Positions 51,299 through 59,505 of a stretch of DNA of 64,000 nucleotides are shown here, piece after piece. Each line of letters starts with the position of its first letter. Within the stretch, counting starts at the first letter, position 1. The DNA lies in NCBI GenBank assembly GCA_014380365.1, contig JACMJZ010000026.1, forward strand, positions 1-64,000. The letters run 5' to 3'. Below the pieces are notes generated by a model, which did not search any database, was not told the DNA's origin, and saw only the letters and a program-made list of their open reading frames with translations. Made by a program: the position numbers and the translations under genes. This stretch comes from Pyrinomonadaceae bacterium (GTDB lineage Bacteria > Acidobacteriota > Blastocatellia > Pyrinomonadales > Pyrinomonadaceae).

Positions 51299-53314
51299 AT
51301 GTCTAAAATCCGACTCCTTCCCGATCACGTCGCCAACCAGATTGCCGCCGGGGAAGTTGTAGAACGTCCGGCTTCGGTTGCTAAGGAGCTTGTCGAAAAC
51401 GCGATCGACGCGGGCGCGACGCGCATTGCGATTGACGTTGAGGCGGGCGGGCGCAGACTTTTGAAAGTCTCTGACGATGGTGACGGCATGGTCAGGGACG
51501 ACGCCGTTATGGCCTTCGAGCGACATGCCACTTCCAAGATAGCCAAATCGGAGGACCTCAGTTCCATCAGCACGCTCGGCTTTCGCGGTGAAGCCCTGGC
51601 CTCAATTGCGTCGGTTGCGCGCGTCGAACTCACCACGAACACAGAAGAGGGTCCGGCAACTCGCGTCGTCATCGACGGCGGCAAGATGCGCGACGTGAAA
51701 GACGCGGCCCACCCGCGCGGAACCACGCTCATCATCCGCGATCTTTTTTTCAACGTCCCGGCGCGCCGAAAGTTCTTGCGCTCGGAGGCAACCGAAAGTT
51801 TTCACCTGACCAATCTGGTAACTCACTACGCGCTCGCCCACCCCGAAATCGCTTTCACACTCACTAACAATGGTCGCGAAGTCCTGCGCGTCGCCTCAGC
51901 TAAAGACTTGCGCGAACGTGCCTATCAAATCTTTGGTGCGGAGTTCCTGGATAATCTGCTCGAAGTCAGCGGCGGACACCAGAAGATTGCGCGCGTGAGC
52001 GGTTTTGTTTCCGCGCCGCGCGACCGGCGCACGTCGCGCGACGCGCAGTATCTGTTCGTCAATGGTCGCTTCGTCCGCGACCGTCTGATTTCGCGCGCGC
52101 TTTCCGAGGGCTATCGTGCCGTATTGCCGCACGGCGTTTATCCGGCAGCGCTGCTGTTCATCGAGACGCCGCTGGAGGAGGTGGATGTAAACGTCCATCC
52201 GGCCAAGACGGAAGTCAGGTTTCGCCGCGCCGCGGCAGTCGCCGACGCAGTGCGCGAATCGGTGCGTGCAGCCTTGGCCAGCGCGGGCCACGTTCGGCGT
52301 GAGACGAACGAACAGTCACCGGTTGCGGTTCTGGTAGATGAATCCGATTCTGCTGTTTTGGCCAACGCCGTGCCGGCCGCAATCGAGGCGCCGCTTAGCG
52401 CCATTCAACCCCGCATCGAATTCACCGCTTCGCCCATCGACGACGCTCCGCTCCAGTCGTCAGAACGGCCCGGGGTAGCGGGCGGGCCAGTATATGTCCA
52501 AAGTCCAAAATCCAAAGTCCAAAGTCCAACCTCCAATCTACGGGTTCAACCTCCTGCTGGGACCGCGGGCGTCCCGCCCGCAACGAGCGCGCAGCGCGAG
52601 AACGTACCTGCCCTCTCCCCGGACATCACCGAGGAAATATCAAGCGCGTCTGCGTCACCCGGCAGCCCATCCATGCAACTCCCGCCGCTCAACTCGGCTG
52701 ACAAGTACGCGCGCGAAGTCTCGGTCGAGTCTCTTTCCACCGACATCAGACCCCTCGGCCAGCTTGACGAAAGTTTCATCATCGCCACCGACAATGAAGG
52801 CCTGTTGCTAATCGATCAGCACGTAGCCCACGAACGCATCCTGTTCGACAAGTATCGCGCGCTCGAGTCCACTCGAATTGCCGAGTCGCAACATCTATTA
52901 ATTCCCGAGACTTTTGATCTCACACCCGCGCAGGCATCAGTATTCGATTCGGTTGCGAAGGAACTCGAAAACTACGGCTTCGAGCTTATGCGTTTGTCCG
53001 GCCGGACAGTGGCGATTAAGGCGACCCCGGCAGACTTGCCCCCCGGTGAAGCGCGCAACATGCTCGCCGAGATACTCGATACCGTTGATGCAGAGAAGAA
53101 GGGAAGTGCGCGAGAAACGTTGCGGGATGACATTGCCGCCTCGCTCGCCTGCCACGCGGCCATCAAAGTGAATATGCCGCTGACGCCCGAGAAGATGCGC
53201 TGGCTAATAGATCGTTTATTGCAGACTTCGTCGCCGACCACCTGTCCGCACGGCCGCCCCGTCATCCTCCGTCTCGCCACCCGCGACATTCTCAAAGGCT
53301 TCCACCGGATCTAG
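51299..53314 (+). CDS. mutL: DNA mismatch repair protein MutL (endonuclease-type), linker invaded by repeats
   Basis: Mismatch-repair ATPase that couples MutS to downstream steps. The GHKL ATPase domain (1-about 330) has ELVENAIDAGATRIAIDVE, SDDGDGM, LGFRGEALASIASVARV and RGTTLIIRDLFFNVPARRKF. The C-terminal dimerisation domain has DQHVAHERILFDKY, ACHAAIKVNMPL and CPHGRP, close to the DQHA(x)2E(x)4E endonuclease motif though the last Glu is Asp. The linker (about 385-445) is built partly from dispersed repeats in frame (VAGGPVYVQSPKSKVQSPTS then GTAGVPPATSAQRENV). Both conserved domains are intact. Confidence 0.96.
   Translation: MSKIRLLPDHVANQIAAGEVVERPASVAKELVENAIDAGATRIAIDVEAGGRRLLKVSDDGDGMVRDDAVMAFERHATSKIAKSEDLSSISTLGFRGEALASIASVARVELTTNTEEGPATRVVIDGGKMRDVKDAAHPRGTTLIIRDLFFNVPARRKFLRSEATESFHLTNLVTHYALAHPEIAFTLTNNGREVLRVASAKDLRERAYQIFGAEFLDNLLEVSGGHQKIARVSGFVSAPRDRRTSRDAQYLFVNGRFVRDRLISRALSEGYRAVLPHGVYPAALLFIETPLEEVDVNVHPAKTEVRFRRAAAVADAVRESVRAALASAGHVRRETNEQSPVAVLVDESDSAVLANAVPAAIEAPLSAIQPRIEFTASPIDDAPLQSSERPGVAGGPVYVQSPKSKVQSPTSNLRVQPPAGTAGVPPATSAQRENVPALSPDITEEISSASASPGSPSMQLPPLNSADKYAREVSVESLSTDIRPLGQLDESFIIATDNEGLLLIDQHVAHERILFDKYRALESTRIAESQHLLIPETFDLTPAQASVFDSVAKELENYGFELMRLSGRTVAIKATPADLPPGEARNMLAEILDTVDAEKKGSARETLRDDIAASLACHAAIKVNMPLTPEKMRWLIDRLLQTSSPTTCPHGRPVILRLATRDILKGFHRI
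52457..52602. repeat. Three dispersed repeats in frame within the mutL linker
   Basis: In order: GTCAGAACGGCCCGGGGTAG plus CGGGCGGGCCA (CAGAACC...GCGGGCGGG family, about 52458-52488); GTCCAAAGTCCAAAATCCAA-type words (about 52496-52535); and GGGACCGCGGGCGTCCCGCC plus CGCAACGAGCGCGCAGCGCG (about 52558-52598). All lie inside the region encoding the flexible linker. Confidence 0.88.
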
Positions 53315-53393
53315 TTGCTGATGGCTTCTCCCGCGGTACCGTGCGCAAGCCATTTAGCTTATGATTGCGTATTGCCGCAAGGAGACCAAAACC

Positions 53394-54062
53394 ATGTATA
53401 CCGCGTTAATTCTTGGCTCAGCCGTTCTGCTTATCGGGTTCACGATGTCCTGCCAGATAGCGGGTGCTTCCGCTACCAGGATTCCTGATCCGTTGGTCGA
53501 CGCGCCGCTCGCAACCAGCAAAGGTGAACAGACTGCCGTGCTGGCGGGTGGATGCTTTTGGGGTATCGAAGCTGTCTTTGAACACGTCAAAGGAGTTTCG
53601 AATGCGAAGTCAGGATATTCAGGTGGTTCAGCCGCCACGGCTACTTATGACAAGGTCAGCATGGGGCGAACTGATCATGCTGAGGCAGTCGAAGTAACTT
53701 ACGATCCGTCGCAGGTGTCTTATGGTCAACTGCTGAAGGTTTTCTTTTCAGTAGCCCACGATCCCACGGAACTCAACCGGCAGGGGCCCGATACGGGAAG
53801 GCAGTATCGCTCGGCGATCTTCTATGCTAACGAAGAGCAAAAGAAGATTGCCGTCGCCTACATCGAACAGCTTAACAAAGCGAAAGTGTTTGGACGGAAG
53901 ATCGCAACGCAAGTGGCCGCGCTCGATTCCTTTCATGAAGCCGAGGCGTATCACCAGGACTACCTGGTCAATCATCCTGATCAGCCTTACATCGTGATCA
54001 ATGATTTGCCCAAGGTGGAGAACCTGCGGAAGCAACTGCCTGGGCTGTACAAAGAGAAGTAA
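53394..54062 (+). CDS. msrA: Peptide-methionine (S)-S-oxide reductase MsrA, probably exported
   Basis: Repairs oxidised methionine in proteins. The catalytic motif is AVLAGGCFWGIEAVFEHVKG, with the nucleophile Cys in GGCFWG. Other family segments are YSGGSAATATYDKVSMGRTD, HAEAVEVTYDPSQVSYGQLL and QYRSAIFYANEEQ. The ATG at 53394 follows an AAGGAG site; it adds a hydrophobic leader (MYTALILGSAVLLIGFTMSC) that looks like a lipoprotein or signal sequence, so the enzyme probably acts in the periplasm. Convergent with the HAD gene across a CTTTGCG-type repeat. Confidence 0.95.
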   Translation: MYTALILGSAVLLIGFTMSCQIAGASATRIPDPLVDAPLATSKGEQTAVLAGGCFWGIEAVFEHVKGVSNAKSGYSGGSAATATYDKVSMGRTDHAEAVEVTYDPSQVSYGQLLKVFFSVAHDPTELNRQGPDTGRQYRSAIFYANEEQKKIAVAYIEQLNKAKVFGRKIATQVAALDSFHEAEAYHQDYLVNHPDQPYIVINDLPKVENLRKQLPGLYKEK

Positions 54063-54068
54063 GCACGC

Positions 54069-54155
54069 TTTTCCCTTTGCGGCCCTTTGCGACTACTCTG
54101 CGTTCTTTGCGGTTATGGCTTTTTACCGCAGAATACGCAAAGTGTCGCAGAGAAA
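54069..54155. repeat. Word-type inverted repeat (CTTTGCG family, copy 4)
   Basis: Left arm CCCTTTGCGGCCCTTTGCG, CTGCGTTCTTTGCGGT; right arm ACCGCAGAATACGCAAAG and GTCGCAGAGAAAGG. It lies between the convergent msrA and HAD genes and may end both transcripts. Confidence 0.88.
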
Positions 54156-54205
54156 GGCAGGCGCATTCAGCTCTCCAGCAACTCTGCTCGTCTTGAAGTA
54201 ATGAC

Positions 54206-55021
54206 TCAGAGGCGGGCCAGCGTATCCATCGTTAACTTCAGATCCGTGAAATCCGGCAGCAGGGCATCGGGGTTGTGAGCGAGAAGTTCCTCCCGCGAGT
54301 AGAAGCGACCCGTACCTACAATCAGCGTGCGCGCGCCGAAGTGTTTGGCGCAATCAATGTCGTTGGTAGTGTCGCCGATGACGATGAATTGGTCGGGCGC
54401 GAGGTCGAGTTGCAGCGACTCACGAATGCGATCAGCGGCAAGTGTGGGCAGGTCGCGACGATCGTGTGATTCATCGCCGAAGGCGCCGGGCAAATCGAAG
54501 AAATCTGAGAGACCCACCATCTTCATCTTCAGATGCGCCGCGGGTTCGATGTTGCCGGTGAGCAGCGCAGAGTGATAACGAGGATGCTCGGTGACCGCCT
54601 GGAGAACTTCACGCACGCCCGGCAGCAATTCAAAAACTTCCTCGCCATTGCCGGTGAATTTATGCATCGCCTTCATGTAGCTTTCACGCAACTCGTGCAC
54701 GCGCTCGCGTATGTGCTCATGCGTGAAGCCTTCGTGCTTCAAAGCTTCGCCTACAATTTGCAGGTCAGTCATTCCCGACACTTTCATTTGCGGCAATTGC
54801 CCGGCAGTACCGAAAACTTCTTCCAGCATTGGTATCGTGTAGTCTTTGAACCCGCCGGCGCGCTTGGTGCGCATGAGCGTGCCGTCGATGTCCCAGAGGA
54901 GGATGCGGAGGGATGAAGGATGAGGGATGAAGGATGAATGAGAGTTTTCTTTGGTCAGCGGCACGTTAGTTTGTTTCCGGGGATCTGGAGTGTCGGTAGC
55001 CGGCTCAGTTTCATCCCTCAT
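54206..55021 (-). CDS. HAD-superfamily phosphatase (phosphoglycolate phosphatase-like)
   Basis: Haloacid-dehalogenase-type hydrolase. Motif I is LLWDIDGTLMRTK, motif II is SALLTGNIEPAAHLK and the C-terminal motif is FIVIGDTTNDIDCAKHFGAR; an alpha-helical cap lies between. The substrate is probably a small phosphate ester. The ORF starts at ATG 55021, only 3 bases after the BCCP gene's stop. Residues about 27-39 (SHSSFIPHPSSL) are encoded by a GATGAGG-type word repeat. The catalytic domain begins immediately after, so the repeat makes up most of a dispensable N-terminal extension. Motifs are complete and activity likely. Confidence 0.9.
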   Translation of the reverse strand: MRDETEPATDTPDPRKQTNVPLTKENSHSSFIPHPSSLRILLWDIDGTLMRTKRAGGFKDYTIPMLEEVFGTAGQLPQMKVSGMTDLQIVGEALKHEGFTHEHIRERVHELRESYMKAMHKFTGNGEEVFELLPGVREVLQAVTEHPRYHSALLTGNIEPAAHLKMKMVGLSDFFDLPGAFGDESHDRRDLPTLAADRIRESLQLDLAPDQFIVIGDTTNDIDCAKHFGARTLIVGTGRFYSREELLAHNPDALLPDFTDLKLTMDTLARL

Positions 55022-55024
55022 CCC
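54905..55024. repeat. Word-type inverted repeat (GATGAGG/GATGAAG) at the 5' end of the HAD gene
   Basis: GGGATGAAGGATGAGGGATG and following words (54908-54942) are opposed by TTTCATCCCTCATCCCTTA (55008-55026). The second arm overlaps the HAD start and the BCCP stop; the first encodes the N-terminal extension. Confidence 0.8.
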
Positions 55025-55546
55025 TTATTCGATCACTGCCAGCACGTCGCCCGCGCTTACGGTGGCGCCCACTTCAGCATTGATGGAAACAACAGTTCCC
55101 GCCTTCGGTGCCTTCATTTCGTTTTGCATCTTCATTGCTTCCACCACCACCACACCTTCCCCTGCTTCAACCTGCGCGCCGGGTTCCACCAAAACTCGCA
55201 CTATCTTTCCTGGCATCGGCGAAATGATTTGAGCCGCACCCCTGCTGTGGGCGGTGGTGGTTTCCCCGGTTCGCAGACGCTTAGGATCAACTATCGTTAT
55301 CTCATGCGTATGTCCACCTACTGCGACGTCAAACAAACCGTTCGCGCCGCGTGAGCCTGGCCTGCTGTCGACTCGTGCTTTATAAACACGCCCGTCCACT
55401 AGCAGCAAATACTGTCCTTTGGCCAACTCGCGAACTACGACTTCATACGGGCGTCCATCAACTTCGGCGGAGGCCCCCACCGTCCCGGCATTGAGCTCAA
55501 TCGAGACGTCGTGCTCCAGACCTGCCAATTGTGCTTTCAGCTTCAT
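55025..55546 (-). CDS. Biotin/lipoyl-attachment (biotin carboxyl carrier) protein
   Basis: Carries the biotin that is carboxylated by the upstream biotin carboxylase. The C-terminal biotinyl domain (about 100-173) has the biotinylation motif VVEAMKMQNEMKAPKAG with the modified Lys. The N-terminal about 85 residues (VDGRPYEVVVRELAKGQYLL) resemble the BT-domain region of propionyl-CoA carboxylase alpha chains. Its ATG lies one base after the stop of the carboxylase, so translation is coupled. The two genes look like a split alpha subunit of an acyl-CoA carboxylase; no carboxyltransferase gene is in the window. Confidence 0.92.
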   Translation of the reverse strand: MKLKAQLAGLEHDVSIELNAGTVGASAEVDGRPYEVVVRELAKGQYLLLVDGRVYKARVDSRPGSRGANGLFDVAVGGHTHEITIVDPKRLRTGETTTAHSRGAAQIISPMPGKIVRVLVEPGAQVEAGEGVVVVEAMKMQNEMKAPKAGTVVSINAEVGATVSAGDVLAVIE

Positions 55547-55547
55547 C

Positions 55548-57113
55548 TTATTTGTCGCGCGAGGCCTTGTTACCGCTTCTGACTATGCTTCTCGCCTCAT
55601 GTAATGCCGCGCGGCCAGACGTTTTCCAGCGAGATTGGTTATCTCCGGAGGCAGCGTTTCCCCGGGAGCGTCTTTGCAGCCTTGCGTAATGAATAGCTGC
55701 CGCTATCAGCGCGAGGTCTTCTTGCACCTCGCCTGTGTGATTCAGGTTCTCGGCCTCTATAGCGCGGCGCGTGTTAAAACGGGAGATGAATCCGGTATCC
55801 AGCCGTCCGGATCTGAACTCTTCATCTCGAACGATCTCGCGGAAGAAGGGAAGTGTGGTCTTTATGCCGCCAACTTCGTATTCGTCGAGCGCGCGCCGCA
55901 ATCGATCGATGGCTTCCTCGCGCGTCCGTCCCCAGGCTGAAAGTTTTGAAACCAGCGGATCGTAGTGAATGGAAACTTCAGAGTTTGCTTCGACGCCGCT
56001 GTCATCGCGGATTCCAGGGCCGGACGGAACTCGCAAGTGGGAGATCGTCCCAGGGGAAGGAAAGAAACTGTTGTCCGGATCTTCGGCGTAAACACGGCAT
56101 TCGATCGCATGGCCGTGCCAGGCAATTTCTTCCTGAGAAAACGAGAGCCGCGCGCCACTGGCAACCGTAATCTGTTCACGCACGAGGTCGACGCCAGTGA
56201 CAAGCTCCGTTACCGGATGCTCAACCTGGAGCCGCGTATTCATTTCCAGGAAGTAAAACTCCCGCGTCGCGTCCGCCACCAGAAATTCAACTGTGCCGGC
56301 GCCAACGTAGTTCACAGCGCGCGCGAGTTTAACTGCGGCCGCGCCCATGCTTTCTCTCAGCCCGGACTCGTTGATGGGCGATGGACACTCTTCGATTACT
56401 TTTTGATGGCGGCGTTGAATAGAACATTCCCGCTCGCCCAGATGCACGACGCTGTCATGGCTGTCGCCGAAAATCTGTATTTCAATATGCCGCGGACGGT
56501 CGACGGCCTTTTCGAGATAGAGCGAATCGTCACCAAACGCCGCAGCCGCCTCGGATTTCGCGTTGTCGAAAGCTGAGCGCAGCTCGTCAGACCCTGCGAC
56601 CAGTCGCATGCCCTTGCCACCGCCGCCGGCCGAAGCCTTCAGCATTACCGGATAACCAAACTGTTGCGCGGTGCGCTCGGCTTCGGCAAGCGACTTCAGC
56701 GGTTCAACCGTTCCAGGAACAATCGGCACCCCTGCTTCGACGGCAGCGCGCCGCGCGCTCGTCTTGGAACCCATGATCCGCATCGCCCCCGGACTTGGGC
56801 CGATGAAGGTCAAACCCGCGTCCGCAACAGCCTGAGCAAAGTCTGCGTTCTCGGCGAGAAAGCCGTAGCCCGGGTGAACCGCCTGAGCGCCAGTGGTTCT
56901 GGCCGCCTCGATAACCCGATCGATGCTGAGGTAACTATGAACTGAAGCGGCTGGACCGATGCAAACTGCTTCGTCGCTGAGACCGACATGAACTGCCGCG
57001 GCATCCGCTTCGGAGTAAACAGCAACCGGCGAGATGCCCAAATCGCGACAGGCCCGAGTTATTCGAACGGCGATCTCACCGCGATTGGCAATTAGGATTT
57101 TGCTGAACATCAA
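55548..57113 (-). CDS. accC: Biotin carboxylase subunit of an acyl-CoA carboxylase
   Basis: ATP-grasp enzyme that carboxylates biotin using bicarbonate. The canonical text includes KILIANRGEIAVRITRACRD, the ATP loop MLKASAGGGGKGMRLV, HLGERECSIQRRHQKVIEE, EFLVADATREFYFLEMNTRL and QVEHPVTELVTGVDLVREQI. At 521 residues it exceeds AccC (about 450); the extra C-terminal segment (NLNHTGEVQEDLALIAAAIH) resembles propionyl/methylcrotonyl-CoA carboxylase alpha chains, with the BCCP encoded separately just downstream. Substrate may be propionyl-CoA or another acyl-CoA rather than acetyl-CoA. Confidence 0.93.
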   Translation of the reverse strand: MMFSKILIANRGEIAVRITRACRDLGISPVAVYSEADAAAVHVGLSDEAVCIGPAASVHSYLSIDRVIEAARTTGAQAVHPGYGFLAENADFAQAVADAGLTFIGPSPGAMRIMGSKTSARRAAVEAGVPIVPGTVEPLKSLAEAERTAQQFGYPVMLKASAGGGGKGMRLVAGSDELRSAFDNAKSEAAAAFGDDSLYLEKAVDRPRHIEIQIFGDSHDSVVHLGERECSIQRRHQKVIEECPSPINESGLRESMGAAAVKLARAVNYVGAGTVEFLVADATREFYFLEMNTRLQVEHPVTELVTGVDLVREQITVASGARLSFSQEEIAWHGHAIECRVYAEDPDNSFFPSPGTISHLRVPSGPGIRDDSGVEANSEVSIHYDPLVSKLSAWGRTREEAIDRLRRALDEYEVGGIKTTLPFFREIVRDEEFRSGRLDTGFISRFNTRRAIEAENLNHTGEVQEDLALIAAAIHYARLQRRSRGNAASGDNQSRWKTSGRAALHEARSIVRSGNKASRDK

Positions 57114-57247
57114 ATGGGCAGACGGTGGTCGTCGTCAGGATTAGTCGGCTATCGCAGTTGGCATTAGCGACTTAAGTACCCTCAATAATTGACGACGGAA
57201 GGGCTACAGTCAACCAACCACTCCCGGCGCCCGGTCATACTCGACAT

Positions 57248-57284
57248 AATAAACCCTCTCCGCCGGCGAAGAGGGTTTTATGGC
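57248..57284 (-). terminator. Terminator after the zinc-ribbon membrane protein gene
   Basis: Minus strand: AAACCCTCT pairs with AGAGGGTTT around TCGCCGGCGG, followed by ATTATGT. It lies 26 bases beyond the stop at 57310 and before accC, so the two units are transcribed separately. Confidence 0.68.
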
Positions 57285-57309
57285 TTGGTCGATGAATTCT
57301 GATGCTGAC

Positions 57310-58272
57310 TTATCGCTGGGCTGCTTCAGTTGAGGCTGCGGTGCTTCCCAGTCGCCGCGTAGACTCTGAGGGTTTGGTGATCACGCCGTCGCGAACCATC
57401 AAATCGTCGTCCGTGCCCATTAACTTGTCTGGCCCCGGCAGCCGCAGGTCATAGCCCGTGAATGACAGCCCTTCCCCAATTGCGTCCTCAGAGGCAGCGC
57501 CTAGTGAAGCCTTGCTAATAACTGCACCACGCAAAGTTTGCGGATTCTGTTTTGCGGCAAGTTCGGCATAAGGGCGATAGGCGTTTGGATAAATTGAGGG
57601 GTTTAGCGTGTTTAGTGCTGCGGCAATTGATCCATCTGCGTCGGGAAGTTGGCGAAGGTCGATGAGTTCATTCGGCACCCGCTGAAACTTTAGTTTGTAC
57701 TCGAGGACGGCGCGGTCAACGGTCCGGCGGGTAATTTGTACACCCGCATCAATCCCATCTTGTCGATGGCGCAGGCGCTCCGGCACCGTGACTCCAATCA
57801 AAATCAGGATCAGTAAGGGCACTGTCGCTGACGCGAGAAGTCCCGCGCGAGCGCAACGCGCCCCACAGAAATCCGCCGGCGATTTACGGATTGAGCGATA
57901 AAGTCTTCGACCCCCGAAAGCAATAAGAAGTGTGACGGGGAGCATCACCCATTTGAGCCGCCAGGCTGCGGTTTCCGCAGCGGCAATCCAGGACCAAATA
58001 TCGAGAGGGACCATCGAAAGGAACGCCAGGTTTGACTTGGCGCCACGTGACGAACGTTCGGTCAGGGCCATGAACGTCTGGGTCAGAAACGTAAGTGACA
58101 TTACCGTCCCCGTCACGACCAACAAGAGCGATCGACCGTAGGAGGGAAGCTCGTGTGTGGGTCGGGGAAGGGGCTCGCCAACGGCGCGTGCGCCGCAGGA
58201 CTGGCAGCCGTCACTCAAAGTGGCATTAAAAGTGGCGGCGGATTTATGACCACAGCAGGGGCAGATTGTCAC
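57310..58272 (-). CDS. Membrane protein with N-terminal zinc ribbon, unknown
   Basis: A 320-residue protein of unknown role. The N-terminus has a zinc-ribbon pair (CPCCGHKS and CQSCGAR, residues 4-26). Three to four hydrophobic segments follow (about 50-70, 85-100, 110-128 and 145-165), then an extracytoplasmic region with pseudopilin-like features: RAVLEYKLKFQRVPNELIDL and GYDLRLPGPDKLMGTDDDLM, the latter like the calcium-binding DPGPDGxxGTxDD loop of GspG-type pseudopilins. It may be a membrane protein carrying a pseudopilin-like domain, but no cleavage motif is present. Confidence 0.62.
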   Translation of the reverse strand: MTICPCCGHKSAATFNATLSDGCQSCGARAVGEPLPRPTHELPSYGRSLLLVVTGTVMSLTFLTQTFMALTERSSRGAKSNLAFLSMVPLDIWSWIAAAETAAWRLKWVMLPVTLLIAFGGRRLYRSIRKSPADFCGARCARAGLLASATVPLLILILIGVTVPERLRHRQDGIDAGVQITRRTVDRAVLEYKLKFQRVPNELIDLRQLPDADGSIAAALNTLNPSIYPNAYRPYAELAAKQNPQTLRGAVISKASLGAASEDAIGEGLSFTGYDLRLPGPDKLMGTDDDLMVRDGVITKPSESTRRLGSTAASTEAAQR

Positions 58273-58326
58273 GTTGTCAGTACCTCAATACTAAAAGCAG
58301 AATCAATTGAAAGTCGCCGGGTGTGC

Positions 58327-59046
58327 CTAGCCAGCCTTGTGCACTAATGGCTGTTCAGCTCGTCGTTCGGACCCGGGGTTGGATGCGGAAAGAGCGGTTA
58401 GCGTCTCTTCGTCACTTCGTTCGGTAGTTCTTTTGTTCAACTCATACCACGTGTGATACATGCGATGAGCGAAGGTCCAGTAAGAACCCACCGCAAGTAC
58501 CCACAGCACTGCCGGCATTCGGTTAGCGAAGAAATTTGTCGAACCCGGATGGGTGCTCAAGGCGCCGATAATCAAAAGAACGACTCGCTCGGGGCGGCGC
58601 AGAAACCCTACATCACACTTGGGAATTAAACTCTCGGCCCGGGCGCTCGCGTAGCTTACCATAACTGACCCCATTAGTCCTGCGCCCGCGAGGAAAACAT
58701 TCAGGGTCGAGTGAAACTGCGTGTCGCGGGCATAAAAGACCATTAACCCGACGAATATCACCATGTCAGAGAGGCGATCCAGCGAGGAATCCAGGAACCC
58801 GCCAAAGCGTGTAACCCGGCCTGACAAGCGCGCCACCTGTCCGTCCAACATGTCAAAGAGATTGGCGACGAGCAGCACAATCCCCGCCCAGAAGAAATAG
58901 CCGAAGCCGAAAAGGAGTCCCGAGCCGACGTTGATGGCCACGCCGATGACGGTAAGAAAGTTTGGGTTGATATGGCCGTAGGCGAGCCAGCGCACCATCC
59001 CATCGATGATTCTTTGCGCCCCGCGGCCAATAGCACCTACAAACAT
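58327..59046 (-). CDS. CDP-alcohol phosphatidyltransferase family protein
   Basis: Integral membrane enzyme transferring a phosphatidyl or similar group from a CDP-activated donor to an alcohol. The family signature DG(x)2AR(x)8G(x)3D(x)3D is complete in DMLDGQVARLSGRVTRFGG with the following FLDSSLD. Five or six membrane helices are spread over residues 20-205. Products could be phosphatidylglycerol phosphate, phosphatidylinositol phosphate or an ether-lipid precursor; the sequence does not decide. A Glu/Arg-rich tail (RTTERSDEETLTALSASNPG) follows the last helix. It lies 55 bases upstream of the zinc-ribbon gene at 57310-58272, so they may share a transcript. Confidence 0.92.
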   Translation of the reverse strand: MFVGAIGRGAQRIIDGMVRWLAYGHINPNFLTVIGVAINVGSGLLFGFGYFFWAGIVLLVANLFDMLDGQVARLSGRVTRFGGFLDSSLDRLSDMVIFVGLMVFYARDTQFHSTLNVFLAGAGLMGSVMVSYASARAESLIPKCDVGFLRRPERVVLLIIGALSTHPGSTNFFANRMPAVLWVLAVGSYWTFAHRMYHTWYELNKRTTERSDEETLTALSASNPGSERRAEQPLVHKAG

Positions 59047-59218
59047 TGTCTGGTTGGATTCTCCTCTACGCCATTATGCCCAAAACTGTTCGCACATGAC
59101 AGCTTTTGGAGATTAGCGGCGAATTTTAGGGAGGAGCTGTGACGCTGTCAAGGTAAGGAGCTTTGCGGGTAGTGTCCAAATTAAAAAGGGCGTCACCGCC
59201 TCATGAACGATCACGACC

Positions 59219-59365
59219 CTAACCGTAGCATCCTGCGTCTGGTTCAACGAACGTGTCCGTGATGCTCCCGCCAAGTAGCACGTCGTAAGTAAAGAAGGTG
59301 GATGCACAAGCAATGAGGACTACAAGCAAAACTGCCACGATCCGAATTGTGCGGCGGCTCATCAT
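59219..59365 (-). CDS. Possible small membrane peptide
   Basis: A 48-residue ORF from the ATG at 59365 (or 59362) encoding a basic start (MMSRRTIRI) and one hydrophobic helix (VAVLLVVLIACASTFFTYDV), then a short acidic tail. It looks like a real single-pass peptide or signal-anchored product, but no strong ribosome site is visible and no family is recognised. The remaining sequence between 59047 and 59505 shows no other supported gene. Confidence 0.35.
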   Translation of the reverse strand: MMSRRTIRIVAVLLVVLIACASTFFTYDVLLGGSITDTFVEPDAGCYG

Positions 59366-59505
59366 GGGCAGGATTGTATAACCCACGCAGCCATAATCCA
59401 AAGGTCTAAAGTCCAGATTAGGACGCTACCAGGTTTGCGTGCTGTGTGGGAATGTAGCGAGAGCCTCCTTATGCCCGGCGACACTCCCCGGGTCATGTGG
59501 AGTTC

